A DNA stretch of 64,000 nucleotides from JOPF133 sp035505095. Lineage in GTDB: Bacteria; Acidobacteriota; Terriglobia; Bryobacterales; Bryobacteraceae. Shown here one piece after another: positions 1 through 8,351 of the stretch. Each line of letters begins with the position of its first letter. Positions within the stretch are counted from its first letter, which is position 1. Both the position numbers and the translations under genes were made by a program. The stretch spans positions 1 to 64,000 of the forward strand of contig DATJRE010000533.1 of assembly GCA_035505095.1 (NCBI GenBank). The letters run 5' to 3'. The notes under the pieces were generated by a model. It worked only from the letters and a program-made list of their open reading frames with translations, did not search any database and had not been told where the DNA came from.

Positions 1-721
1 TGGGCGTGCCGCCGGGTACATCCACGCGAAGGTGGTTTCCGTGCCGCTGCTCAAGGATAAAGGGTACGCGCACGACGTGAAGACCATGGCCGCCGTGGAA
101 AACGCCGGTCTGATTTACATCTGCAACCCCAATAACCCGACTGGCACGCTGACTTCCAAGGAAGATCTCGAGTGGCTGATCAGCAATAAGCCGAAGGGCA
201 CCATCGTGATGATCGATGAGGCCTACACGCACATCTCGGGCGCGGAATTCATGAGTCCCGTGGTGGCCGCGGATAAGGACGTGGTGATCCTGCGCACCTT
301 CTCCAAGATTTACGGCATGGCCGGCCTGCGCGCGGGCGCCGCCTTCGCGCGTCCCGACCTGCTCCAGAAGCTCAGCATCTTCAGCCACACCAGCATGCTG
401 CCGATCACCGCCATGGCCGCGGCTACCGCCAGCCTGAAGCAGAAAGACCTGGTGCCGATGCGCCGCAAGATCATCGCCGACGTCCGCCAGGACACTTTCA
501 ACTACCTGGAGCGCAAGCGCTTCTCTTACGTCCCGTCGGTCTCCAACTGCTTCATGGTGGATGTGAAACGAAACCCGCAGGAAGTCATCGCCGGCCTGCG
601 TAACGAGAAGGTGTACATCGGCCGTGTGTGGCCCAGTTGGCCCACGCATGTCCGCGTCACCGTGGGCACCAAGGAAGAAATGCTCAAGTTCCAAGCCGCC
701 TTCACCAAGGTGATGGCTTGA
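1..721 (+). CDS. PLP-dependent class I/II aminotransferase, histidinol-phosphate aminotransferase-like (5' truncated)
   Basis: The reading frame is open to the left edge, so the N-terminus lies outside the window; about 239 residues are visible. Fold-type I aminotransferase signatures are in the expected order: NPNNPTG, which contacts the cofactor ring and substrate; IDEAY, whose Asp pairs with the pyridine nitrogen; and TFSKIYGMAGLRAG, where the Lys forms the Schiff base with PLP. The SK-x-YG-x-AGLR-x-G form is typical of histidinol-phosphate/aromatic aminotransferases, so transfer of an amino group from glutamate in His or aromatic metabolism is likely. The substrate cannot be fixed without the N-terminus or a his operon context. 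The stop overlaps the TTG start of the SulP gene (TTGA), so the two are probably translationally coupled. Confidence 0.9.
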   Translation, partial: GRAAGYIHAKVVSVPLLKDKGYAHDVKTMAAVENAGLIYICNPNNPTGTLTSKEDLEWLISNKPKGTIVMIDEAYTHISGAEFMSPVVAADKDVVILRTFSKIYGMAGLRAGAAFARPDLLQKLSIFSHTSMLPITAMAAATASLKQKDLVPMRRKIIADVRQDTFNYLERKRFSYVPSVSNCFMVDVKRNPQEVIAGLRNEKVYIGRVWPSWPTHVRVTVGTKEEMLKFQAAFTKVMA

Positions 722-2016
722 GCCTTTGGGGCATTCTGCATCGCAGAGGCCCCAATGGCGGTCGGTACGGCTGGAAGCGCCTGGCGGGAGATTGTTCGGG
801 CGGCGTAATCGCGGCGCTGATCGCGCTGCCCTACGGTCTGGCGATGGCCTCTTTGATGGGGCTGCCACCGGTGCTGGGCGTATTTACCTCCATCTTCACA
901 GCCCCGTTCATCGCCCTGCTGGGCCGCAACCCGGTGCTCATCGGCGGCACCGCGAGCGCGACTGTGCCCTTCATCGCCCTGGCGGCCCGCCAGCATGGAT
1001 TGGGCGGCGCGGCGATGCTCTGCCTGTTGGCGTCTCTGGTGATGGTGGCGTTCGGCCTCCTGCGCCTGGGCCGCTACATCACCCGGGTTCCCCAAGCGGT
1101 GGTTTCGGGCTTCTCCTGCGGCATCGGCGGGATGATGCTGGTCTCGCAACTGGATATCATCCTGGGCGTCTCCTCCCCTCTGACGCGGTCGGCCGGCTCG
1201 ACCCTCAGCCAGCTTCTGGCGGTGAGCCAGCACCTGATGGAAACCCGCATGGTGCCGCTGGTGCTGGGGCTGATGGTGATCCTGGCCGCGACTTTCTCCG
1301 CGCGCTTTTCCCACCACCTGCCGGCTCCCCTGATCGGTGTGGCGCTGGCCATTCTGATGGCCCGCTTTTTTGGCTGGCGCGAAAAGGAGGTCGGCTTCCT
1401 TTCCCCCGGCCTGCCTGCGCTGGCGCCGTTCTCGCTCGGCGCGCGGAAAATCCTGGCCCTGCTGCCTTCGGCGGTGGCGCTGGCTTTCGTCTCGTCGGTC
1501 AACATCCTCATCACCTCGCGCGTGGTGGAACACTTTCGCGGCCGGCATAAGCGTATGAAGCCGGGCGACGCCGATCGCGAACTGGGCGCCTACGGCGTGG
1601 CGAACCTCTGCGCTTCCGCCTTCGGTGCGCCGCTCAGCGTGGGCATTCCGGCGCGCAGCCTGGCGGTGGTCCGCTGCGGCGGCACCACCCCGCTGGCCAA
1701 CATGTTCCACGCCGTGGTTTTGCTGGCGATTCTGCGGCTCGGCTCGGGCTTCGTAGCGCACATCCCCATTCCCGCGCTGGCCGGCGTGACCGCCTGGATG
1801 GGCCTCTGCCTGCTGGACTGGAGCGCCTGGCGCCGCCTGCCCAAAATGGCCACATTGGACGCGGCAGCCTTCCTGGCGACCGTTTTCAGCGTCCTCACCG
1901 TCAACGCCGTCCTGGCCGTAGCTATCGGCTGTTCGCTCTACGCTGTGCACGCGCTGTGGGTGCGGTACGCCCGCCCGCCGCTCGCGGAAGCCTTCGACCC
2001 GCCCTCGGGATCGTAA
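718..2016 (+). CDS. SulP-family inorganic anion transporter lacking a STAS domain
   Basis: This is a polytopic inner-membrane protein of about 432 residues made almost entirely of hydrophobic helices. The N-terminal DCSGGVIAALIALPYGLAMA segment is the first SulP helix with its conserved G-x-x-x-A-x-x-x-x-P-x-x-x-A pattern. GGTASATVPF and VSGFSCGIGGMMLVSQL follow in the order expected for the SLC26/SulP core. SulP proteins usually run 550 residues or more and end in a cytoplasmic STAS domain. Here the protein stops right after the last helix, so STAS is absent. I chose the TTG at 718 because it overlaps the upstream stop; a CTG at 736 is an alternative, and the frame extends further upstream only as overlap with the aminotransferase. 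The anion could be sulfate, bicarbonate or molybdate; the adjacent molbindin favours molybdate. Confidence 0.82.
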   Translation: MSLWGILHRRGPNGGRYGWKRLAGDCSGGVIAALIALPYGLAMASLMGLPPVLGVFTSIFTAPFIALLGRNPVLIGGTASATVPFIALAARQHGLGGAAMLCLLASLVMVAFGLLRLGRYITRVPQAVVSGFSCGIGGMMLVSQLDIILGVSSPLTRSAGSTLSQLLAVSQHLMETRMVPLVLGLMVILAATFSARFSHHLPAPLIGVALAILMARFFGWREKEVGFLSPGLPALAPFSLGARKILALLPSAVALAFVSSVNILITSRVVEHFRGRHKRMKPGDADRELGAYGVANLCASAFGAPLSVGIPARSLAVVRCGGTTPLANMFHAVVLLAILRLGSGFVAHIPIPALAGVTAWMGLCLLDWSAWRRLPKMATLDAAAFLATVFSVLTVNAVLAVAIGCSLYAVHALWVRYARPPLAEAFDPPSGS

Positions 2017-2089
2017 AGTGTGCCCGGAACGTACCAATGCGCTGCGGCAATAGCGCTTCCCGGCCCGATTCTGTTGCTTAATAAAGGAT

Positions 2090-2296
2090 ATGGCACTTTC
2101 TGCGAGAAACCAGCTACCGGGAACGGTGGAAGAGGTGCGGCTTGGCGACGTCATGGCGCACGTGGTGGTGAAAGTCGGCGAGAGCATCGTCGAAAGCGTA
2201 ATTACCAGGACCAGCGCCGAGGAAATGAACCTGAAGAAGGGCGACGCGGTTCGCGTAGTGGTGAAATCCACCGAAGTGATGATCCAGAAGGATTGA
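2090..2296 (+). CDS. Molbindin-like Mop/TOBE domain protein
   Basis: This 68-residue cytoplasmic protein has the size and pattern of a single Mop domain. It has an N-terminal SARNQLPGTV stretch, then alternating beta strands with GESIVESVIT and a terminal KKGDAVRVVVKSTEVMI. Mop domains assemble into oligomers that bind molybdate or tungstate and serve for storage or homeostasis; the same fold forms the ligand-binding part of ModE. An AAAGGA sits 4-5 bases before the ATG, which supports this start. It lies 73 bases after the SulP stop on the same strand, which suggests a shared transcript and a role in oxyanion handling. The sequence cannot distinguish molybdate from tungstate. Confidence 0.85.
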   Translation: MALSARNQLPGTVEEVRLGDVMAHVVVKVGESIVESVITRTSAEEMNLKKGDAVRVVVKSTEVMIQKD

Positions 2297-2819
2297 CCGC
2301 GGAAGGTGAGAAGGCGGCGCCCTGGCGATCACAGTAACCGTCGCGGCCCCGTAGCCTACGCCAGCGCTCTTCCTGCGAAACCACGCAATTCTGTTGCGCA
2401 AGGCGGGGCCGGTTGTTGTATGCTGGAAGCGGGCCGGATTTGGCGAGGTCCGGCCCCTTCGCACTTTCTAGCGGCGCTTGCGCGAGTAGATCAGTGCCCT
2501 GATCCGGCCGAGTATCAGCGCCGGAGATCAAGCAGCAAAAGGATCATGTTGGTGATCCTCCTTTCCGTTTCAAAGTGGAGGGCCGGGACCTTATCCCGGC
2601 TCTCCCGGTAGAAGCCCCAAATGACGTCGCTTTGGGCTGCCGCAGACCGTCGGCAAGCCGGCGAACAGGTCACGCGCTCGGAAACATGGTGGATCATCCT
2701 GAATCCGGCGCTTGCAGCCCCGCGGAGCGGGCAGCGGCCGTGCGCTGCAACCAGTTGTAGATACGCCGAGGTCACCAGGAAGGTGATCCGCGCCGCAGGC
2801 TAAATTGCCGGATTTGTGA
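2297..2819. other. Intergenic stretch with several hairpins, no convincing gene
   Basis: About 520 bases separate the molbindin from the convergent ADOP gene. Open frames exist on both strands, but none has a recognisable product or ribosome binding site. Three short perfect inverted repeats are present: 2431-2438 with 2449-2456, 2540-2546 with 2553-2559, and 2582-2588 with 2594-2600. They could mark transcript ends or a structured RNA; I cannot tell which. Confidence 0.5.
2431..2456 (+). terminator. GC-rich hairpin, possible terminator
   Basis: GGGCCGGA and TCCGGCCC form a perfect 8-bp stem around a 10-base loop. It lies about 135 bases past the molbindin stop. There is no strong T-tract after it (CCTTCGCACTTT), so an intrinsic terminator is only a possibility. 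Confidence 0.35.
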
Positions 2820-5294
2820 TCATTCGTGCCGCAGCGCCGCCAGCGGATCCAGCCGCGCCGCTCTTCGCGCCGGCAAATAACAGGCCGCCAGGGCAATCAC
2901 CGCCAGCCCGCCGGTGGTCAAAGCCAGCACCGCCGGATCGTTGGGCTTCACTTCGTGCAGCAAACTCGCCATCAGGCGCCCGGCGGCCACGGCGCCGGCA
3001 ATCCCGATCGCGAAACCGGCGAGCGCCAGGCGCATGCCCTCGGCCAGCACTTGTCCGAGCACCCGTCCGCGGCTGGCGCCAAGCGACATCCGGATACCGA
3101 TCTCGCGGGTTCTCTGGGTCACCACGTACGACAGCACGCCGTAAATCCCCACCGCCGCCAGCAGCGCCGCGAAAGCCGCAAACGCACCCACCAGCAGGCT
3201 CAGGAACTGCGACCCCTGCGCGCCGTCGCCAATCACTTCGGCCATGGTCCGGATATTGTAAAGCGGCAGGCTGCCATCCAGTTGCGCCACCGCCCGGCGC
3301 GCCGCAACGGTCAGGCCGGACGCCCGCTGGGGCGTGTGAAGCACCAGGAAAAGCCCCCGGCTGTTGTCGAACGGCGAGTATCCTTCCGGAACCGTCTTCT
3401 CCGTCAGCCCCCACTCCTTCACGTCCCCTACGACCCCGATCACCTGCTGCCACGGGCCCGAATCGCCACCCCAGGAAAACAACTGCCCCAGCGCACTCTG
3501 GTTGGGCCAGAAGCGGCGTGCCATGGTCTGGTTGATCACTGCCGGATAAATCATGGCGTTGGTCACATCGGCAGACAGATCCTCTTTCTTCTCGCGGGCC
3601 TCACGGCGCCGCGCATCGAGCGAGGCGTGCAATTGCACATCTTCGGGCGAAAATACCCGTCCGGCGATCACCGGCACACCCATGGCGCGGAAATAATCCG
3701 GAGTAACCGAATGCACCTCCACCAGCGGCCCGCCCATCGGCGTGGAAGGCTGGCCGCGCACCTTGATGTACCCGTTGCTGCCGCCCTCCAGTGGCAGGTG
3801 GTCGGTAAGGGCCGCGGCGTCCACGCCGGGAATGCGGCGGGCCTTTTCGAGCAGAGCTTGCGCAAACTCCATCTGCTGCGGGGCCTTCTGGTAACGCGCT
3901 TCGGGAAGCTGCAGGGCGCCCGTCCAGACCCCGTCGGGCCGCACGCCCACTTCGACGTTTCGCAGCCGCACGAAATCCTTCAACAGCAGCCCGGCGCCCG
4001 CCAGCAGCAGCAGGGAGAGCGCAATTTCGCCCACCACCAGCACATGGCTGGCCAGCCGCCGGCTCTTCGACGGGCTTACCGAACTGCCCGCGCCGCCCTT
4101 CAGCTCGTCGTGCAAATCGGTGCGCGACGCCTGTACCGCCGGCACCAGGCCGAACACGATTCCGGTTGCCAAGGCCAGCCCGAAGGTAAAGGCCAGCACG
4201 GTTCCGTTCAGCTCGATAGAGTTGAACTGCGGAAGGGCGAAGCTCTTGGCATGCGAGAACAGGCTGATGATGTCCCATCCCAAACCCAGACCCGCGATAC
4301 CGCCGGCAATTCCGAGCAGGACGCTTTCCGTGAGCAACTGCCGCACCAGCCGGCCGCGGCCCGCTCCCAGCGCGCTGCGCACAGCCATCTCTTTTTGCCG
4401 CGCCACGGCCCGCGAGAGCAGCAGGTTGGCCACGTTGGCGCAGGCGATCAGCAGCACCAGCGCCACCGCCCAGAGCATCATGAGCAGCGAGCCGCGCGCA
4501 TTCCCCACCAGGTTGTCGCGCAGCCACACGACTTTCGCCCCCACCTTATAATTGGAATCCGGGTAGGCCTTCTCCAGCCCTGCCGCGATCACGGTCAGGT
4601 CCGCCTGTGTCTCCTGCACCGTCACCCCAGGCTTCATCCTGCCGATGGCGTTAGCCCAGTGCGAGCCGCGCGGGTATTGGCTCATCTTCACCATCTCACT
4701 GGGCATCCACAATTGGACTCGCGCCAGCGGGAAGCGGAAACTGGCCGGCATAACCCCCACGATGGTGTACTTGCGGGCGTCCAGGTCGATTTCGCGGCCC
4801 ACCACACCCGGATCGCCGGCGAAGCGGCTCTGCCAGAGGGCGTAGCTGAGCACTGCCACCCGGTCCCTCCCGGGCTGCCCCTCGCCGGGAGCCCAAGTCC
4901 GGCCGAGCAGCGGGCGCACTCCCAGCACAGCGAAGAAATTGACCTCCGTGATAACCCCGGCGACGCTGTCCGCGCGGCCGTCCTGGCTGGCGTTCAGGTT
5001 CTGCACCCAGCCGAACATGGCCATATCCTGGAAGGTGTGATTTTGGGTGCGCCAATCGCCCAGGTCCGGCCCGGCAAAGGGATATGATCCCGGCGCCGAC
5101 TCGGTCTCGAACAGCCGCACCAACTGCTGCGGATTGCGGAAAGGCAGCGGCCGCAGCAGGATCGTATCGATGATGCTGAAAATCGCCGTGTTGGCGCCCA
5201 CCCCGATCGCCAGGGTTGCCACGGCCACCGCCGCGAACCCTTTTGCCTTCCACAGATTGCGCAAAGTGTATTTCAGGTCTTGCACGCAGTTCAT
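2820..5294 (-). CDS. ADOP-type (MacB/FtsX-like) ABC transporter permease
   Basis: This 824-residue inner-membrane protein has the two-repeat build of the acidobacterial duplicated orphan permease family. It starts with the family's short cytoplasmic QDLKYTLRNLWKAKGF segment, followed by a transmembrane helix and GANTAIFSIIDTILLRPLPF. A MacB-type periplasmic domain and an FtsX helix bundle follow (about residues 285-400, VALVLLIACANVANLLLSR), and then a second periplasmic domain and FtsX bundle (about 690-820, VGIYGVLSYVVTQRTREIGIRMSLGA). No ATPase motif is present and no ABC ATPase gene is adjacent, as the 'orphan' name implies. Relatives couple ATP hydrolysis to mechanotransmission or export of peptides and drugs; the substrate here is unknown. 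It ends LAALRHE, the usual ADOP C-terminus. The 268-base gap to the S9 peptidase suggests its own promoter. Confidence 0.93.
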   Translation of the reverse strand: MNCVQDLKYTLRNLWKAKGFAAVAVATLAIGVGANTAIFSIIDTILLRPLPFRNPQQLVRLFETESAPGSYPFAGPDLGDWRTQNHTFQDMAMFGWVQNLNASQDGRADSVAGVITEVNFFAVLGVRPLLGRTWAPGEGQPGRDRVAVLSYALWQSRFAGDPGVVGREIDLDARKYTIVGVMPASFRFPLARVQLWMPSEMVKMSQYPRGSHWANAIGRMKPGVTVQETQADLTVIAAGLEKAYPDSNYKVGAKVVWLRDNLVGNARGSLLMMLWAVALVLLIACANVANLLLSRAVARQKEMAVRSALGAGRGRLVRQLLTESVLLGIAGGIAGLGLGWDIISLFSHAKSFALPQFNSIELNGTVLAFTFGLALATGIVFGLVPAVQASRTDLHDELKGGAGSSVSPSKSRRLASHVLVVGEIALSLLLLAGAGLLLKDFVRLRNVEVGVRPDGVWTGALQLPEARYQKAPQQMEFAQALLEKARRIPGVDAAALTDHLPLEGGSNGYIKVRGQPSTPMGGPLVEVHSVTPDYFRAMGVPVIAGRVFSPEDVQLHASLDARRREAREKKEDLSADVTNAMIYPAVINQTMARRFWPNQSALGQLFSWGGDSGPWQQVIGVVGDVKEWGLTEKTVPEGYSPFDNSRGLFLVLHTPQRASGLTVAARRAVAQLDGSLPLYNIRTMAEVIGDGAQGSQFLSLLVGAFAAFAALLAAVGIYGVLSYVVTQRTREIGIRMSLGASRGRVLGQVLAEGMRLALAGFAIGIAGAVAAGRLMASLLHEVKPNDPAVLALTTGGLAVIALAACYLPARRAARLDPLAALRHE

Positions 5295-5315
5295 GACGTC
5301 GCAAGGGATAAACGG

Positions 5316-5543
5316 TTAGCTGAGCCGAACTGGCGCCCGGAGCCGCAACCGTGAGCGGTCTTCACCACCCTCGAACTCGACATTGGCGCGAATCTCGATG
5401 CGGCGGTACGTCGCGATGGTGCCGGTGGTCTCCACCCAGGGACTCAGAGGGCGGTACGCGCCCGAGTCCAGCCAAGCGCGCGAAATCGCGCCGGCAGTCG
5501 GCGGAATTCCGATTGCCGCGGTTTCGCCCCGCCGTCTCACCAT
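5316..5543 (-). other. Short open frame between ADOP and S9 genes, possible remnant
   Basis: A 75-codon frame lies between two same-strand genes. Its C-terminal half (YRPLSPWVETTG, TYRRIEIRANVEFEG) has a beta-strand-like alternation that looks more protein-like than a random high-GC frame. I recognise no family and no good ribosome binding site, so it may be a fragment of a lost gene or chance. Confidence 0.2.
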
Positions 5544-5562
5544 CGGCCGGCGGTCCGCGTGA

Positions 5563-8010
5563 TTATCTGTTGGCGGTGCTCACCGGGTTTTCGCCCAGGA
5601 ACCGGTGCAGGAAAGTCTCCATGCGGCCGAGCGTGTACAGCCACCGGCTGTGCAGCAGGGACTCGTGCACGTCGTCCGGAAAGACGATCAGCTCGTAATA
5701 TATGTCGCGCTGCCGCAGCAGTTGCACCAGCCCGGTCATCTGCTGAAATGCCACGTTGCGGTCGTCATCGCCCTGGATGAGCAGCACCGGCGACTTCCAG
5801 CCGTCAATGGCGCCAATCGTGGAGGACTGGTAAGAGACCGATCCGGGATCGAGCGAGCTGCCCCACAGGTGTACGCCCGCCAGATCCACGCCGGCTTTGA
5901 AGATATCGGAGTTGCGTGCCAAGGCCTGGGACGTAAGTACGCCCCCGTATGACAGCCCCCAAATCCCAATGCGATTCGGATCGACGTCGGGGCGGGTCTG
6001 CAGATACTTGCCGCCGGCCACCACGTCCTGATACTCGCTGTTGCCGGCTCCGCCGGTGTGGGGCGCCGTGCGGAACGACCGGCCGTAGCCGATGCCGCTG
6101 CGGTAGTTAATCGACATCACGATATAGCCCTGGCTGGCCAGCCACTCATTGATGCCATACGCCCAGTGGTAAAACTGCATGTAGTGATAGGCGGGCATCA
6201 TCTGCCGCTGAGGTCCGCCGTGCACGAAGACGATGGCGGGGCGCCGCTCGCCGGGCTTTAGATCCTTGGGCAGGAACAGTTGATTGTGGATCTCCAGGCC
6301 GTCAGCGGCCTTGGTGATCACAATCTCCGGTTTCACGTGCGCTTCCATCGGAAAGCCCGGCCGGGAGGTCGGAAAGACGATCTTCTGCGGCGGGGCCGCG
6401 CCCGCCAAGCCTTCCTCTCCCATCTTCCACACACCCAGCGATTGGGGCATATTCCAACTGGCGCTCAGAGTTGCCAGGTACTTGCCGGATGCGAGTGGAG
6501 CCGGGTACGTCTCGACTCCCTCGCCGGTGGTGATCTCGACCGGCGTGCCGCCGCCGGTCGGAACGGCCCAGATGTGCCGCCGCTCGATATCCTTGGCGTT
6601 GGTGCAGTAGTAGAAGACCTTGCTGTCGGCGGAGATGGCGATGGAGGTCTGATTTTCGATCAGCCCGTCGGTGGTCGTCAGCAGCACGGGGCGCGCGGAC
6701 GCGTCCATCACGTTCAGGGCGTAGTAGCGTTCCCATTCGTCCACCGGGCGGGCGGGCTGTGCTGCGGACCCCTGGCCTTCCCGCCCGGCGCCGGGTGCGC
6801 CGTTTCCGCCTCTGGCGCCGAATCCGCCCCTGCCGCCGCGTCCACCTCGGCCGCGTCCACCGCCCACACCAAACTCGAAGATCACCAGATCGCCCGCGAG
6901 GTGCGCGTTCCCAACGTTAGGGACCAGCGGATCGTTGCGCTGGTTGTGCCAGGTCTCCTGCGCGTCCCCGGTGGTCACGTCGGCTTTGTAGAACGCCAGC
7001 GTGTAGCCACCTTTGAACGTGGCTTGCATCAGGCCGGGAGAGTTGTTGACCACCGCCGGCGCTGGGGCGGCCTGACCGCCGCGACCGCCGGCCGCTGCGG
7101 TGGGGGCCGTCTCGGAACCGCCCCCATTGCCCCGCCGCCCGCCGCGCCCGCCGCGCGCCGCTGCGGTGGTCTGGAAGCCCGGTCCGCTGGGCTGGCCGAT
7201 TCCGACTCCTCCGGCTTGCTCCTGCTGTCCGAACGGCAGCCCCGGCCGGCGTACGAAGATCAAGTGCTTGCTGTCAGGCAGCCACATCGGCGTGGTATCG
7301 AAGTCCACGCTGGGCGACATGTACTTCAACGTACGCGTCGCCAGGTCGTACACCGCGATGAAGCTGTGATCCGTGCGCGTGCTCACGAATGAGATTTTGC
7401 GGCCGTCGGGCGACCACTTGGGGTCGCTCTGCACGCCCCACTCGGTGATGAATGCCTTCTCCCCCCGATCCACCTCGCTGGCCGGTTTCACGGGCGTGAG
7501 TTTGGCGCGATAGATCTGCCCTTCCTTGACGAACAGAATCGAGCTGCCATCCGGCGCCAGTTCCGGATTGGTGGCGTCCACTACCCGCCACGCCCCACCG
7601 GCGCCGTTCGTGCGCGCCGCCCAAATCGCATGTTCCGGCCCGTTCGGGTCGGCCGATGGGTTAGGCGACCAGCCCACGCGGTTCGGTCCCTCGCCGCGGA
7701 GGAACACCACCATGCTGCCGTCGTCCGAAATTCGAATCTCCGACATCATGATGCCATCGTCTTTCAGGAAATTTGTCAGCCGCACGGGCGTAAACAGGGG
7801 CGCCACCGCGGTGTAGGCGTTTCGCTTGCCTTCGGCGTAGTCCACCCACGCGATGCGGTCAACCTTTCGTGCGGCCACCACCTCCTGCGGCGATGCCGGG
7901 CTCAGGAACTGCCGGTATGTGGGAGCCGTGGGGGGAGCGGCGGTGAGCGGCACCCAAAGAAGGGCGGCTGCTGTAATGGAAACGACGGAAAGACGGGTCA
8001 TGGTGCGCAT
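5563..8010 (-). CDS. Secreted S9-family prolyl oligopeptidase-like serine peptidase
   Basis: The 815-residue precursor starts with a signal peptide (residues 1 to about 25, cleavage near LTAAPPTAP). A TolB/DPP-like beta-propeller follows, with repeated SPDG/SxDG blades (PKWSPDGRKISFVS, ISDDGSMVVFLRG). The C-terminus is an alpha/beta hydrolase. The catalytic Ser is in GLSYGG (about residue 687), the Asp in GDDDRNV (about 749), the His in DDVHES (about 782), and FVHGGP is the oxyanion-hole strand. This predicts cleavage of peptides, often dipeptidyl or acylaminoacyl, in the periplasm or outside the cell. Two Gly/Arg-rich low-complexity inserts (about 285-315 and 382-412) interrupt the propeller. 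AGAGG lies 6-7 bases before the ATG. It is longer than typical S9 peptidases because of the inserts. Confidence 0.92.
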   Translation of the reverse strand: MRTMTRLSVVSITAAALLWVPLTAAPPTAPTYRQFLSPASPQEVVAARKVDRIAWVDYAEGKRNAYTAVAPLFTPVRLTNFLKDDGIMMSEIRISDDGSMVVFLRGEGPNRVGWSPNPSADPNGPEHAIWAARTNGAGGAWRVVDATNPELAPDGSSILFVKEGQIYRAKLTPVKPASEVDRGEKAFITEWGVQSDPKWSPDGRKISFVSTRTDHSFIAVYDLATRTLKYMSPSVDFDTTPMWLPDSKHLIFVRRPGLPFGQQEQAGGVGIGQPSGPGFQTTAAARGGRGGRRGNGGGSETAPTAAAGGRGGQAAPAPAVVNNSPGLMQATFKGGYTLAFYKADVTTGDAQETWHNQRNDPLVPNVGNAHLAGDLVIFEFGVGGGRGRGGRGGRGGFGARGGNGAPGAGREGQGSAAQPARPVDEWERYYALNVMDASARPVLLTTTDGLIENQTSIAISADSKVFYYCTNAKDIERRHIWAVPTGGGTPVEITTGEGVETYPAPLASGKYLATLSASWNMPQSLGVWKMGEEGLAGAAPPQKIVFPTSRPGFPMEAHVKPEIVITKAADGLEIHNQLFLPKDLKPGERRPAIVFVHGGPQRQMMPAYHYMQFYHWAYGINEWLASQGYIVMSINYRSGIGYGRSFRTAPHTGGAGNSEYQDVVAGGKYLQTRPDVDPNRIGIWGLSYGGVLTSQALARNSDIFKAGVDLAGVHLWGSSLDPGSVSYQSSTIGAIDGWKSPVLLIQGDDDRNVAFQQMTGLVQLLRQRDIYYELIVFPDDVHESLLHSRWLYTLGRMETFLHRFLGENPVSTANR

Positions 8011-8351
8011 AGAAACCTCTGTGCGAGATAACGGCCTGAAGCCAGGGCGCTGAAGGAGTATACCACGAGGGAAGACCCCTCCGGGTCGGCTCGCCTGCCT
8101 CGTCCCCGGTCCGCTTCCAAAGCGACATAATCTGCCGCACGCTGCCTCGGGGAACAGCGCCGGCGGCGTTATGAGAGGCCCCGCCGCTCAAGACGATATA
8201 GCCTGTTGGCGGCCGAATCCTGCCAGCCTGACGTCGTCACAGGATCGCGTCCCAATTCCTGGCCGTCAGGCAGGCGCCGCGATGGCATGAATTGCCTGCG
8301 CCCCATCGTGGCAAGTGGAGCATTCCTCTTCAAAAGCCGCCTTTCCGGCCC
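8011..8351. other. Intergenic region upstream of the S9 gene
   Basis: About 340 bases between two minus-strand genes should contain the S9 promoter. The part nearest 8352 holds a short haem-motif fragment, listed separately. I see nothing else I can name. Confidence 0.4.
8266..8346 (-). pseudogene. Possible cytochrome c N-terminal fragment (CxxCH)
   Basis: Just after the stop of the mutarotase-like gene, another frame reads GAGKAAFEEECSTCHDG and ends in a stop about 15 codons past the haem motif. G-K-x-x-F-x-x-x-C-x-x-C-H is the usual opening of a class I cytochrome c domain, but fewer than 30 residues remain and no axial Met region follows. It may be the relic of a cytochrome gene or coincidence. 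Confidence 0.25.

Noticed and set aside
628..717. Longer SulP start inside the aminotransferase gene
   Set aside because: The added residues are Arg/His/Gly-rich shadow sequence. The TTG overlapping the aminotransferase stop gives a normal SulP N-terminus.
2060..2080. Sigma-54-like GG...GC promoter before the molbindin
   Set aside because: The spacing between the GG and GC elements is 12, not 10 bases, and a ribosome binding site alone explains the gene start.
526..2271. Long minus-strand frame through the aminotransferase and SulP genes
   Set aside because: It is Gln/Arg/His-rich with no motif and is antisense to two well-supported genes; typical of high-GC DNA.
2826..5087. Long plus-strand frame opposite the ADOP permease
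   Set aside because: Low-complexity composition, no recognisable domain, and a clear ADOP gene on the other strand.
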